DNA of 29,814 nt from an uncultured Veillonella sp. GTDB taxonomy: Bacteria; Bacillota; Negativicutes; Veillonellales; Veillonellaceae. Position 1 is the stretch's first letter. Each line of letters begins with the position of its first letter. Location of the stretch: contig NZ_CALLVP010000044.1 in the NCBI RefSeq assembly GCF_938010505.1, positions 1-29,814 on the forward strand, written 5' to 3'. Shown in pieces: positions 7,427 to 15,973 of this stretch. Made by a program: the position numbers and the translations under genes. The notes under the pieces were generated by a model. The model worked only from the letters and a program-made list of their open reading frames with translations, did not search any database and was not told the DNA's origin.

Positions 7427-7814
7427 GATCTTTTAAAATAATTTCTGTCCCATCATAAGGTAAGCCTAAAGCTGAAAAAGAAATAATGGTCATAGACCGC
7501 GTGCTCTCAATATTTGGCGGCAATGATATGTTTACCGTATGATGATTGGCATCTTCCTCTAAAGTGTAACTATCCTTATTTAATATAAAAAGCATTCTCC
7601 CTTTACCATTAGATTTATGCCCTAGCATAGACCAAAGTTGAACTTTCTTGAGCATATACACCACCTCTTGCGTAGTACCATTTAAGGTATATCGACTAGG
7701 TGTTATTACAATAGGTAAAGCAATAGAGATGAGCAGTAAAATTAAACCAAGCGTAATAATCCATTCCGCCAGTAAAGACCCACTTTGACGATTTATAAGT
7801 TGTACCTTAACCAT
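7353..7814 (-). CDS. Minor pilin-like protein (GspH/FimT position)
   Basis: 153 residues: leader MVKVQLINRQSG then SLLAEWIITLGLILLLISIALPIV. The Gly before the helix and Glu at mature position 5 fit prepilin peptidase processing. The C-terminal region (ISFSALGLPYDGTEIIL and RIWISVQTGRIRWEE) matches the GspH/FimT pattern of a SxxGxP..G element and a closing GxI beta-strand. ATG 7814 is preferred over an upstream ORF start because GGAGGTG lies 8 bases ahead; it overlaps pilD by 22 bases. In pilus systems the FimT/GspH protein sits in the tip complex, and FimT has been linked to DNA binding during uptake elsewhere. Confidence 0.68.
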   Translation of the reverse strand: MVKVQLINRQSGSLLAEWIITLGLILLLISIALPIVITPSRYTLNGTTQEVVYMLKKVQLWSMLGHKSNGKGRMLFILNKDSYTLEEDANHHTVNISLPPNIESTRSMTIISFSALGLPYDGTEIILKDRESGEKNRIWISVQTGRIRWEEVH

Positions 7815-8335
7815 TGGTAAAGCACCTCCATATAGGAACCCCCATGTAAGGCACACCATCCACCAAAGCATAGAAAGGGACCAAAAGGGATGTATCGATT
7901 ACGATAACCTGTTAGTAAGAGATAGAGAGAACCAACACAAAATGCTACGTAAAAGAAACATATAATTTCCCATGGCGAGAGCCACATTGCAATAGCAGAA
8001 AACCATTTAATATCTCCTATGCCAAAACCTTTATGGCTGATCAAACGAAGTCCATATGTAATAGCTCCTACGCTCATAACACTTAACATGGTTACTAACA
8101 TAGATTTATCATTTATATAGCTATACATAATTCCCCCTATTACAAGAGCTAGTGCTCCTTCATCGGGCAATATATAGTAATGCATATCGATGGTAGCACC
8201 TGCTATGATGATGAGTGAAAACGCAGCATACAAAGCAATGTGAGTATAAGGTATTGCTTTCAATGAAAATATAACAGGCAGAACTATAGATGCTATATAT
8301 ACAATGAGCCCTATTACATAATTGGTCCCTTTCAT
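7793..8335 (-). CDS. pilD: Prepilin peptidase lacking the methyltransferase domain
   Basis: About 180 residues, almost all membrane helices. The two catalytic aspartates of A24 peptidases are visible: ATIDMHYYILPDE and GFGIGDIK (GxGD motif). The C-terminal IPFGPFL is the conserved family end. The usual N-terminal domain with the CxxC..CxxC zinc motif and N-methyltransferase activity is absent, so this enzyme probably only cleaves leaders, like FlaK- or TadV-type short forms. The start at 8335 is chosen for AAAGGA upstream; ATG 8350 and TTG 8383 are possible but have poorer ribosome sites. It lies directly after the major pilin, one likely substrate. Confidence 0.85.
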   Translation of the reverse strand: MKGTNYVIGLIVYIASIVLPVIFSLKAIPYTHIALYAAFSLIIIAGATIDMHYYILPDEGALALVIGGIMYSYINDKSMLVTMLSVMSVGAITYGLRLISHKGFGIGDIKWFSAIAMWLSPWEIICFFYVAFCVGSLYLLLTGYRNRYIPFGPFLCFGGWCALHGGSYMEVLYQWLRYNL

Positions 8336-8388
8336 ACCTTGTCCTTTCATATATCTAACAAGTGTACTTCTTAACCTATACAAAACAA

Positions 8389-8835
8389 TTAAGGTACACT
8401 AGGTGCTTTAACAACAACAGATTTTGAGGTCCCACCACTGACTACTTCATAAGTAATAGTGTATTCTTTTCCTTTTGCAGTCTTAACATGTTCAGTAAGA
8501 TAACCTTCCTTATATAGATTTTCTACTGTTGGAGGTGTATCGACATTTTTATCAATCATATACAACTGAGTGGCATTTTTTATAATTTGAATATCTGCTG
8601 TTTCCTTAGCGTTTCGAGCTTTATCAGCAGCAGATAAGAATTGTGGCATCGCAATAGCTGCTAGTATAGCAATAACTGCCACTACAACCATTAATTCAAC
8701 GAGAGTAAATCCGGCTTTTCTCGATTTTTTAAACCCTTCTCGAACACTAGAAATATGTAATCGATCTACGACCCATTGACCGCACATTTCTAATCGATGA
8801 TTCATTCCATGAATCATATACATAACAGAATTCAT
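8389..8835 (-). CDS. pilA: Major type IV pilin with a very long leader peptide
   Basis: 148 residues. The site KAG/FTLVELMVVVAVIAILAAIA is a textbook type IV pilin processing site and helix with Glu at mature position 5; the mature protein has 106 residues. The leader is 42 residues if the ATG at 8835 is used. That start has a near-perfect AAAGGAGG 6 bases upstream, while the internal ATGs have none. The mature domain is small (ADKARNAKETADIQIIKNAT then TPPTVENLYKEGYL), like ComGC/PilA. It sits between pilC and pilD; the strong ribosome site fits high expression. Confidence 0.93.
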   Translation of the reverse strand: MNSVMYMIHGMNHRLEMCGQWVVDRLHISSVREGFKKSRKAGFTLVELMVVVAVIAILAAIAMPQFLSAADKARNAKETADIQIIKNATQLYMIDKNVDTPPTVENLYKEGYLTEHVKTAKGKEYTITYEVVSGGTSKSVVVKAPSVP

Positions 8836-8872
8836 AATATCCTCCTTTTTAATAGTTAAATAGTAACATTGT

Positions 8873-10048
8873 CTATTGCCCTCCTAAGTTGGCAATGGAC
8901 GTAAATAAGGGATACATAACAGATACAACTAATACGGCTACACCAATTCCCATTACGGTTAGTAGAATCGGTTCCAACAATCGTTCTAAACGAGCAATAT
9001 ATTTTGAAAGTATAGATTCATAGTAGTATCCACAGTGGTTTAACATTTTTACTAATTCGCCACTCTCTTCTCCAATGGAGATCATTTGCCATATAAAAGA
9101 ATTTCCTATTTGACCACTACGCAAACTTTCTTCAAATGAGTGTCCTGATAATAACTTTGCTTCCACCTGTTCACTACATTCAGCACCATATATATTCCCC
9201 CACAAAGGGCGAGTGATATTCATGGTGTGAATAATAGAGATACCAGAATCTAGTAAGAGAGCCCAAACTTTTAACATGCTTGTATAGTACACACAAGTAC
9301 TCCATTGGTATCGGTGAGCCAATAGCCAAAGCCAACGATGTACTTTACACTTTATACTATGTTGTTTATAAGCAAATGCTAATGAACCTATTACAACACA
9401 ATGTATAGCTATTACCATTAGAGGATGCGATTTTAACCCTTGTCCTAATACAAAAAGAGCTCGCGTCATCAAAGGTAATGTAATATGCATAGTGGTAAAT
9501 ACATTTTCAAATGAAGGAATAATAAACAATATGGTGACTAGAAAAAATATATTCATCATTAAAAGAAGAAATAAAGGGTAAGAAATAGCACTTATAACCT
9601 TTTGTTTCAGCTGCCTCTCCCAATCATAGTGACGGGATATATATTGTAAACTTTCACCCAAGGTGCCCGCTGCTTCACCACTTTCTAGTAAAGCCAAAGC
9701 AATAGGAGGACATCCTTCACTTCGTAAAGCTTGTGATAAAGTCTGACCACGCTCTATGGATTCATATAAAGCTGTATAGAGTAGTCCTCGTTTCCCCTGG
9801 CAGAGTAACTGTAAGGCACGCCGTAATGGAACACCAGATTCAATGAGTAGACCTAATTGATAAGTCACATCTACCACCATAGTATGATTCCATTTATGTT
9901 TCTTTTTTTCATCCTGCAACGATATCCTATAAATTTTATAGCCATCTCGTTTTAACCGTATTGCAATTTCCTGTTCTGAGTCACCCCACATCAAACCTTT
10001 TTCTGTTTTATCTTGATTATTTTTTACGACATATTCATAAGCCTCCAT
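8873..10048 (-). CDS. pilC: PilC/GspF-type inner-membrane platform protein
   Basis: 391 residues. The N-terminus (YEYVVKNNQDKTEKGLMW...IRLKRDGYKIYRI) is the PilC/GspF opening domain. Two T2SF repeats follow, the first with LLIESGVPLRRALQLLC and LLESGEAAGTLGESL, the second with LLDSGISIIHTM and SIGEESGELVKML. Three to four hydrophobic segments lie between and at the end (LLEPILLTVMGIGVAVLVVSVMYPLF). Slightly short of the usual 400. PilC is the membrane platform that contacts the PilB and PilT motors and the pilus base. ATG 10048 has AGGTGG 5 bases upstream; gap to pilT is 8 bases. Confidence 0.93.
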   Translation of the reverse strand: MEAYEYVVKNNQDKTEKGLMWGDSEQEIAIRLKRDGYKIYRISLQDEKKKHKWNHTMVVDVTYQLGLLIESGVPLRRALQLLCQGKRGLLYTALYESIERGQTLSQALRSEGCPPIALALLESGEAAGTLGESLQYISRHYDWERQLKQKVISAISYPLFLLLMMNIFFLVTILFIIPSFENVFTTMHITLPLMTRALFVLGQGLKSHPLMVIAIHCVVIGSLAFAYKQHSIKCKVHRWLWLLAHRYQWSTCVYYTSMLKVWALLLDSGISIIHTMNITRPLWGNIYGAECSEQVEAKLLSGHSFEESLRSGQIGNSFIWQMISIGEESGELVKMLNHCGYYYESILSKYIARLERLLEPILLTVMGIGVAVLVVSVMYPLFTSIANLGGQ

Positions 10049-10056
10049 ATATCCAC

Positions 10057-11076
10057 CTACGATAATTGTTGATCAAGCAAGGTATGTAATTGTTGTTGAG
10101 CTCCATATTGTGCCTTTACATCTCGCACAGCCATTTCTAATGTTTTCATTGGTAGTTGTGTTTCTTGGATAGAAATGATTTGTGGTTCCTTACGGGTCCG
10201 TATCAAATTTGCTACTGCATGGGTATTTAGCAAAATATCACGAATAGTAATGAACTTTTTATTCCATCGAAGTAAACGCTGACATATAACGGCACGTAAC
10301 ACTTGAGATATTTGATTGCGTACCTCTTCTTGTTGCTCCCCAGGAAACAGTGAAATCATACGATGAACAGCCATCACTGCACGCTGTGTATGCATGGTCG
10401 CCATTACAAGGTGACCAGTCTCTGCCGCATGAAGTGCCGCTTCAAGAGTTTCACGATCTCGAAGTTCGCCTACCATAATGACATCCGGATCCTCTCGTAA
10501 GGCATCTCGAATACCATCTGACATAGTATTGATATCAGCACCTAATTGTCGTTGATGTATTAAAGACTTCTTAGGTGCAAACTCAAATTCTATGGGGTCC
10601 TCTAAGGTAATAATGTGCCGCTCCATAGTCTGATTAATGTAATCAATACAACAAGCTAAGGTAAAACTTTTACCACTGCCTGTAGGTCCACAAACAAGCA
10701 ATAGACCATCATGTGCTTCACATAATTTTTGTAACAGTTGCCCCTCACTATTGTCATCTAACTTTAGTTGTTGATGACAGAGTAATCGTAATGTACCACA
10801 TATAGTCTGATTAGCTCGATATAGATGAATACGGATCCGTACACCACAACAGGAACAAGCCTCATCAAGCGACTGCCACTCATAGGAGGCTATACCACAA
10901 CGGCGCAAGATATCCTCGATTAATTCTGTAGTACACATAAACGAAGTAGCCTTTAATCCATCACCATGTCGCAAATAGATAGGCTGCCCACATTGTAGAT
11001 GAATATCTGTTGATGATAATTGTATTGCCATTTCTACAATAGTTTCTAAACTTTCACTCTTACAACATAAGTCCAC
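10057..11076 (-). CDS. pilT: PilT-family pilus retraction ATPase, cysteine-rich N-terminus
   Basis: 339 residues. The N-terminal PAS-like domain begins with STDIHLQCGQPIYLRHGD, a match to the PilT opening. The motor domain has Walker A GPTGSGKS, the Asp box ITLEDPIEFEF, Walker B DPDVIMVGELRDRETL, and His box GHLVMATMHT. PilT normally drives pilus retraction. The first 150 residues hold about 14 cysteines (CC at 4-5, ACSCC, ACC), unusual for this family. The GTG start at 11076 has GGAGGTG 7 bases upstream and overlaps pilB by 17 bases. The C-terminus lacks the classic AIRNLIRE motif but has VANLIRTRKE in the same place. Confidence 0.92.
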   Translation of the reverse strand: MDLCCKSESLETIVEMAIQLSSTDIHLQCGQPIYLRHGDGLKATSFMCTTELIEDILRRCGIASYEWQSLDEACSCCGVRIRIHLYRANQTICGTLRLLCHQQLKLDDNSEGQLLQKLCEAHDGLLLVCGPTGSGKSFTLACCIDYINQTMERHIITLEDPIEFEFAPKKSLIHQRQLGADINTMSDGIRDALREDPDVIMVGELRDRETLEAALHAAETGHLVMATMHTQRAVMAVHRMISLFPGEQQEEVRNQISQVLRAVICQRLLRWNKKFITIRDILLNTHAVANLIRTRKEPQIISIQETQLPMKTLEMAVRDVKAQYGAQQQLHTLLDQQLS

Positions 11077-12070
11077 AACGATGCACCTCCTCTATAGATG
11101 TAACATGCTGAGATACGGCCTCACGAGCAGACTCTTCTAATGACAATAATAAATGTGTTTCTAATTGGTCCCAATGAGCCAAATTAGCTGGTATTTCTAA
11201 GTATTCAAATAAAGCAGTCCGTCCTTGATATACTGTACCATCGAATTTTCGTACTAGCCGTTGTGCAATAGCTCCCATTAATGTAGCCCGTATTAAATAC
11301 GGCTCTACGCCCATATCCATGAGTCGCGTTACAACGCCTATAGCTGTATTGGTATGTATAGTAGATAATACGCGATGCCCCGTTAAAGCAGACTTAACGG
11401 CTAACTCTGCGGTCTCCTTATCCCTAATTTCACCAATCATAATCGTATCTGGATCTTGCCGTAATACAGACCGAAGACCTTTGGCAAAGGTAAAACCAAT
11501 CTTTTCATTAATACCAATTTGGATAGCCCCTTTTATTTCAGCCTCTACAGGATCTTCTAGACAGATTAACTTTGTTTCCTCTAGATTAAGCATACGTAAC
11601 ATGGCGTATAAGGTGGCGGTCTTACCACTGCCAGTCGGCCCACAAATAAGCAACAAGCCATAAGGACGTTTCAATAATTGTGCAATATGCTCAAAAATAT
11701 CTGTTCGCATCCCTAGCCCTTTTAAATCTTTATGGCTCCCTTCATTCCCCATAAGGCGACATACTAAGGTTTCTCCGTATAGGCTAGGCAATGTAGACAC
11801 ACGCATTGTTACAGACTTATCTTTATGACTCCAAGCCCAACGACCATCTTGGGGTAAACGCTTCTCGCTAATATCTAGAGAACTACACACCTTGATGCGG
11901 TTGATAATGAGTTCAGCCTCCTCAAATGATACAGTCATGTAATGTTGCAGCAGTCCATCTTGTCGTAACCGAACATGAACACCACTTTTAACGGGATCAA
12001 AGTGGATATCGCTTACATGGTGTTCTAAGGCATACAAGATAATATCGTCTAATGTTACGTCTACATACAT
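11060..12070 (-). CDS. pilB: PilB/ComGA-type pilus extension ATPase
   Basis: 336 residues, close to ComGA of Gram-positive transformation pili and much shorter than diderm PilB or GspE (about 500-570): the N-terminal MshEN/GspE_N domains are absent. Motifs: SDIHFDPVKSGVHVRLRQDG, Walker A GPTGSGKT, Asp box ICLEDPVEAEI, Walker B DPDTIMIGEIRDKETA, His box GHRVLSTIHTN, and GRTALFEYLEI. The four-cysteine zinc loop usually between LVRK and GR is missing. ATG 12070 is chosen since GGAGG lies 5 bases upstream; a TTG four codons earlier is unlikely. First gene of the pilus operon. Confidence 0.92.
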   Translation of the reverse strand: MYVDVTLDDIILYALEHHVSDIHFDPVKSGVHVRLRQDGLLQHYMTVSFEEAELIINRIKVCSSLDISEKRLPQDGRWAWSHKDKSVTMRVSTLPSLYGETLVCRLMGNEGSHKDLKGLGMRTDIFEHIAQLLKRPYGLLLICGPTGSGKTATLYAMLRMLNLEETKLICLEDPVEAEIKGAIQIGINEKIGFTFAKGLRSVLRQDPDTIMIGEIRDKETAELAVKSALTGHRVLSTIHTNTAIGVVTRLMDMGVEPYLIRATLMGAIAQRLVRKFDGTVYQGRTALFEYLEIPANLAHWDQLETHLLLSLEESAREAVSQHVTSIEEVHRCGLML

Positions 12071-12149
12071 GGTCACCTCCAATACCTTGCGGTATGTTTT
12101 TACCTCACACTAGCGTATGGCGTTATAGGTTTCGACATCAGCCTCTAAA
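12071..12149 (-). promoter_or_regulatory. Possible promoter and 5' leader hairpin of the pilus operon
   Basis: Minus-strand TTTAGA (12144-12149) and TATAAC (12122-12127), 16-base spacer: 4 of 6 and 5 of 6 consensus matches. The leader of about 45-50 bases contains a hairpin ATACC-GCAA-GGTAT (12082-12095) with a GNRA-type loop. It sits immediately before the GGAGGTG of pilB and could affect translation. No known riboswitch class was recognised. Confidence 0.35.
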
Positions 12150-12206
12150 TCCCTCTTTTATTTTTAAAAATCCACGAAGCGAAAACTTTTCTATTTTTAG
12201 ACATAC

Positions 12207-12230
12207 AAAAAAGGCGCCCCGAAGGGCGCC
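12207..12230 (-). terminator. Terminator of the glycolytic operon (after eno)
   Basis: Seven-base-pair GC stem (12213-12219 with 12224-12230). On the minus strand the loop reads TTCG closed by C-G, the very stable UUCG tetraloop, followed by six T. It lies 28 bases past the eno stop and separates the glycolytic operon from the pilus operon. Confidence 0.95.
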
Positions 12231-12258
12231 CTTATTAAACTGTTAGATATAACGTTTC

Positions 12259-13542
12259 TTATTTCAAGTTATAAAAAACATCATTACCTTTATATTGTGC
12301 TGTTTCATATAACATTTCTTCAATACGAAGTAATTGATTATATTTTGCTACACGTTCAGAACGAGCTGGTGCACCAGTCTTAATTTGACCAGCATTTACA
12401 GCTACAGCAATATCCGCAATGAATGTATCTTCTGTTTCACCAGAGCGGTGAGAGACTACGCAAGTATAACCAGCACGTTTAGCAAGTTCCATAGCATCGA
12501 AAGCTTCAGTGAGGGTACCAATTTGATTAACTTTTACTAGAATGGAGTTACCTACACCAAGTTCAATACCACGAGCCAAACGTTTTGTGTTAGTTACAAA
12601 TAAATCGTCACCAACAAGTTGTACGCGATCGCCAAGACGATCTGTCAACAATTTCCAACCGTCCCAATCTTCTTCAGCAAGACCATCTTCGATGGATACG
12701 ATTGGGTATTTACCTACTAAGTACTCATAGAAGTCAACCATTTCAGCTGCTGTTTTAACTTTACCTTCACCAGCAAGATTGTATACACCATCTTTATAGA
12801 ATTCAGAAGATGCGGAATCAAGAGCCAATTTGAAGTCTTTACCAGGTTCATAACCAGCAGTTTTGATTGCTTCACAAATTACCTCTAATGCTTCTTCATT
12901 AGATGCCAAGTTTGGAGCAAAACCACCTTCATCACCTACTGCAGTACTAAGACCTTTATTGTGAAGTACAGATTTTAAAGTATGGTATACTTCTGCACAG
13001 CTACGAAGAGCTTCTGCAAAGGATTCAGCGCCAACAGGCATAATCATGAATTCTTGGATATCTACGTTATTGTCTGCATGAGCGCCACCGTTCAAGATAT
13101 TCATCATAGGAACTGGTAACTCTTTTGCATTAAAGCCACCAAGGTATACAAATAATGGCAGATCCAAAGATTCAGCTGCTGCACGAGCTACTGCCATAGA
13201 TACGCCAAGAATTGCGTTTGCACCAAGGTTAGATTTATTATCTGTACCGTCAAGTTGCAACATCAAGTTATCGATTGCCACTTGTTCTGTAGCGTCATAA
13301 CCGATAAGAGCAGGACCGATTTTAGCATTTACATTATCGATAGCTTTTAAAACGCCTTTACCTAAGTAACGAGATTTGTCACCATCGCGTAATTCTACGG
13401 CTTCAAACATACCTGTGGAAGCACCGGATGGAACAGCCGCTGTAGCAATAGTACCATCTTCTAAACATACTTCAACTTCAACAGTTGGGTTACCGCGGGA
13501 ATCTAAAATCTCTCTTGCAATGACTTGTTCAATTACTGCCAT
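12259..13542 (-). CDS. eno: Enolase
   Basis: Interconverts 2-phosphoglycerate and phosphoenolpyruvate. 427 residues, normal length. Visible hallmarks: SGASTGMFEAVELRDGD (loop 1), NILNGGAHADNNVDIQEFM, GDEGGFAPNL (catalytic Glu), SIEDGLAEEDW and GDDLFVTN (magnesium ligands), VKVNQIGTLTE (catalytic Lys) and VVSHRSGETED. The start at 13542 has GAGGTG upstream. Last gene of the cggR-gap-pgk-tpiA-gpmI-eno operon, 119 bases after gpmI and followed by a strong terminator. The longer gap ahead of eno contains a hairpin and may hold an internal promoter or processing site. Confidence 0.98.
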   Translation of the reverse strand: MAVIEQVIAREILDSRGNPTVEVEVCLEDGTIATAAVPSGASTGMFEAVELRDGDKSRYLGKGVLKAIDNVNAKIGPALIGYDATEQVAIDNLMLQLDGTDNKSNLGANAILGVSMAVARAAAESLDLPLFVYLGGFNAKELPVPMMNILNGGAHADNNVDIQEFMIMPVGAESFAEALRSCAEVYHTLKSVLHNKGLSTAVGDEGGFAPNLASNEEALEVICEAIKTAGYEPGKDFKLALDSASSEFYKDGVYNLAGEGKVKTAAEMVDFYEYLVGKYPIVSIEDGLAEEDWDGWKLLTDRLGDRVQLVGDDLFVTNTKRLARGIELGVGNSILVKVNQIGTLTEAFDAMELAKRAGYTCVVSHRSGETEDTFIADIAVAVNAGQIKTGAPARSERVAKYNQLLRIEEMLYETAQYKGNDVFYNLK

Positions 13543-13569
13543 TTTTTCACCTCATAAAATCTAATAGAC

Positions 13570-13589
13570 GGGTTGTCTTTTGACAGCCC
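13570..13589 (-). other. Hairpin in the eno leader
   Basis: An 8-pair stem (13570-13577 with 13582-13589, one G-U pair) with a 4-base loop, 27 bases ahead of the eno start. There is no T-run after it on the minus strand, so it is not a standard terminator. It may stabilise or mark a processed 5' end of eno mRNA; this is inference. Confidence 0.4.
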
Positions 13590-13661
13590 TAATATATATT
13601 GAGCTATATCATACAAATAGTTATAACTCTGATTAACTACCAATATAGTGAAAGCTCTATA

Positions 13662-15188
13662 TTATGCTTTATGCACTAAACTATGTCCTGTCATGGCTGT
13701 TGGTTGTTCTATACCAGCCAAGTCTAATAATGTAGGCGCAATATCACATAGTTTACCAGCTTCTAATGTAGCTGTTTTAAGTGTGTCGCTCATTAAAATT
13801 AAAGGAACTAAATTCGTAGTATGTGCCGTATGCACCTTACCGGTTTCATGGTTGACCATAAGCTCAGCATTGCCATGGTCTGCTGTAATCAACAGATGAC
13901 CATTTTTGCTGCGAATAGCCTCTACAATACGCCCCAAACAAGTATCCACAGCTTGAACTGCTTTAACAGCGGCTTCAAAGCTACCCGTATGACCGACCAT
14001 ATCTGGATTAGCAAAGTTCAAAATGATCATATCATACGTTTCATCTTGAATTGCTTGTACAACCTTATCGGTCACTTCATAAGCACTCATTTCTGGTTGT
14101 AAGTCATAGGTTGCAACTTGTGGGGATTTTACGAGAATTCGGTCCTCACCCTCAAAAGGTTCCTCTTCACCGCCATTGAAGAAATATGTAACATGAGCAT
14201 ACTTTTCTGTTTCTGCGATGCGCAATTGACGATAACCGCCAGCACTTAGCACTTCGCCTAATGTTTCAGATAATGTATCCTTTTCATACACGATATGTAC
14301 CGGCAAACCGTCCTCGTATTTAGTCATAGTTGCCATATACAGAGATAGTTGTTTCCGTTTAAAACCATCAAATTCAGGTAGTACTAAAGCTTTTGTAAGT
14401 TCTCGACCTCGGTCTGGACGGAAGTTACAGAAGATGACAGCATCACCATTTTTGATGGTTCCTTCACCATCAATGACTGTAGGAAGAACAAACTCATCTG
14501 CTGCATCTTTATCATAGGACTGTTGCACGGCTTCACAAGCAGATGCAGCTGTTTCACCTTGACCATTTACAATCGCATTGTATGCCAACTCAACACGATC
14601 CCAACGATTATCGCGGTCCATCGCATAGTAGCGACCACTCACAGTAGCAATCTTGCCACAGTTTAACTCAGCCATATACGCTTCTAAGTCTTTTAAATAA
14701 CCTTGTGCACATTGCGGAGCTACATCACGACCATCGAGCAAAGCATGTACATACACATGCTCGATCCCATTATCATAAGCTCCTTTAATGACTGCCTTAA
14801 TGTGATCTAAGGAGCAATGCACATTGCCGTCTGAAACTAGGCCTATAAGATGTAAGCTTTGCTTTTTAGCTACTTCGTATAGTTCCTTCATAACAGGACG
14901 ATTATAAAACTCACCGGACTCGACATCTTTAGTAATACGAGTCAAATCTTGATACACGATGCGACCAGAGCCAAGATTTAAATGGCCTACTTCAGAGTTC
15001 CCCATTTGACCTTCTGGAAGGCCTACCGCAAGCCCTGATGCTTCTAATGTCGTATGTGGATACGTATCCCATAATTGATTAAAACAGAGCGGCTTCGCCT
15101 GTACTACAGCATTGGTTGTATCTGTTTGATCCCCCAATCCAAAGCCATCTAAGATGACTAGCATTACGGGAGCCTCTAATTTAGCCAT
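13662..15188 (-). CDS. gpmI: 2,3-bisphosphoglycerate-independent phosphoglycerate mutase
   Basis: Interconverts 3- and 2-phosphoglycerate by a manganese-dependent phosphoserine mechanism. 508 residues, typical. The metal-binding VMLVILDGFG, the active-site serine segment GQMGNSEVGHLNLG, DGRDVAP, GRYYAMDRD, NFRPDRGRELT, FANPDMVGHTG and TADHGNAE are all present and in the usual order. ATG 15188 is preferred to ATG 15200 because GAGG, overlapping the earlier ATG, lies 7 bases upstream; the earlier ATG has no ribosome site. Between tpiA and eno in the operon, 13 bases after tpiA. Confidence 0.97.
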   Translation of the reverse strand: MAKLEAPVMLVILDGFGLGDQTDTTNAVVQAKPLCFNQLWDTYPHTTLEASGLAVGLPEGQMGNSEVGHLNLGSGRIVYQDLTRITKDVESGEFYNRPVMKELYEVAKKQSLHLIGLVSDGNVHCSLDHIKAVIKGAYDNGIEHVYVHALLDGRDVAPQCAQGYLKDLEAYMAELNCGKIATVSGRYYAMDRDNRWDRVELAYNAIVNGQGETAASACEAVQQSYDKDAADEFVLPTVIDGEGTIKNGDAVIFCNFRPDRGRELTKALVLPEFDGFKRKQLSLYMATMTKYEDGLPVHIVYEKDTLSETLGEVLSAGGYRQLRIAETEKYAHVTYFFNGGEEEPFEGEDRILVKSPQVATYDLQPEMSAYEVTDKVVQAIQDETYDMIILNFANPDMVGHTGSFEAAVKAVQAVDTCLGRIVEAIRSKNGHLLITADHGNAELMVNHETGKVHTAHTTNLVPLILMSDTLKTATLEAGKLCDIAPTLLDLAGIEQPTAMTGHSLVHKA

Positions 15189-15201
15189 TTCTAACCTCAT
15201 A

Positions 15202-15972
15202 TTAAGCGCTTACTTGATTCGCCGCTTTAATAATATCAATAAATTCGTCAACCACAAGGGATGCACCACCTACAAGAGCACCATCAATATTAGGCTCTCC
15301 AAGAATTTCTAATGCATTTTCTGATTTAACGCTACCACCATATTGGATGCGTATTGCCTCAGCAGTTTCACTATCGTATAAAGATCGAATATAACTTCGA
15401 ATTTCTTTACATACCTCTTCGGCTTGATCAGCCGTTGCTGTCTTGCCAGTACCGATAGCCCAAATTGGTTCGTACGCAATAATCAATTGACTGACTTGCT
15501 CTTTAGGAATATCAGCCAAAGCCCCTTTAAGTTGTGAAGTAATCCAGTCAATCGTATGACCAGTTTCACGTTGTTCTAAGCTTTCACCAACACAGACTAT
15601 AGGATTCAAATTATGATGAAATGCACTTTTAATTTTTGCATTTACCGTCTCATCTGTTTCGCCATAATATTCACGGCGCTCAGAATGACCGATGATTACA
15701 TAATTAACGCCTACCTCTGTAAGCATAAGTGGTGAAATTTCACCAGTGAACGCACCAGCATCATGATAATCCATAGTTTGTGCGCCTACTTCAATAGCTG
15801 TATTTTTCGTCAATGCTACCGCACGTTCGATAGCTGTGAAAGGCGGACATACAACAACATCACAGGATAATTCCATATCTTGTAACACGCTGTTAAACGC
15901 TTCAATCAAAATTGATCCAGACGCAATGGTGCCATTCATTTTCCAATTCCCTGCAATAATGGGTTTTCTCAT
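15202..15972 (-). CDS. tpiA: Triosephosphate isomerase
   Basis: Interconverts dihydroxyacetone phosphate and glyceraldehyde 3-phosphate. 256 residues. Catalytic residues are visible: Lys in AGNWKMNG, His in IIGHSERRE, Glu in IAYEPIWAIGTGKTA; the phosphate-gripper loop IQYGGSVKSEN and GALVGGASL follow. The start at 15972 follows the pgk stop by one base, with GAGG inside the pgk end; the longer reading from 15996 overlaps pgk without a ribosome site. Confidence 0.98.
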   Translation of the reverse strand: MRKPIIAGNWKMNGTIASGSILIEAFNSVLQDMELSCDVVVCPPFTAIERAVALTKNTAIEVGAQTMDYHDAGAFTGEISPLMLTEVGVNYVIIGHSERREYYGETDETVNAKIKSAFHHNLNPIVCVGESLEQRETGHTIDWITSQLKGALADIPKEQVSQLIIAYEPIWAIGTGKTATADQAEEVCKEIRSYIRSLYDSETAEAIRIQYGGSVKSENALEILGEPNIDGALVGGASLVVDEFIDIIKAANQVSA

Positions 15973-15973
15973 A

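Noticed and set aside
12071..12206. Possible cyclic-di-GMP or other riboswitch in the pilus operon leader
   Set aside because: The conserved GEMM-I and GEMM-II core segments are not present; only a short GNRA hairpin and a weak promoter could be supported.
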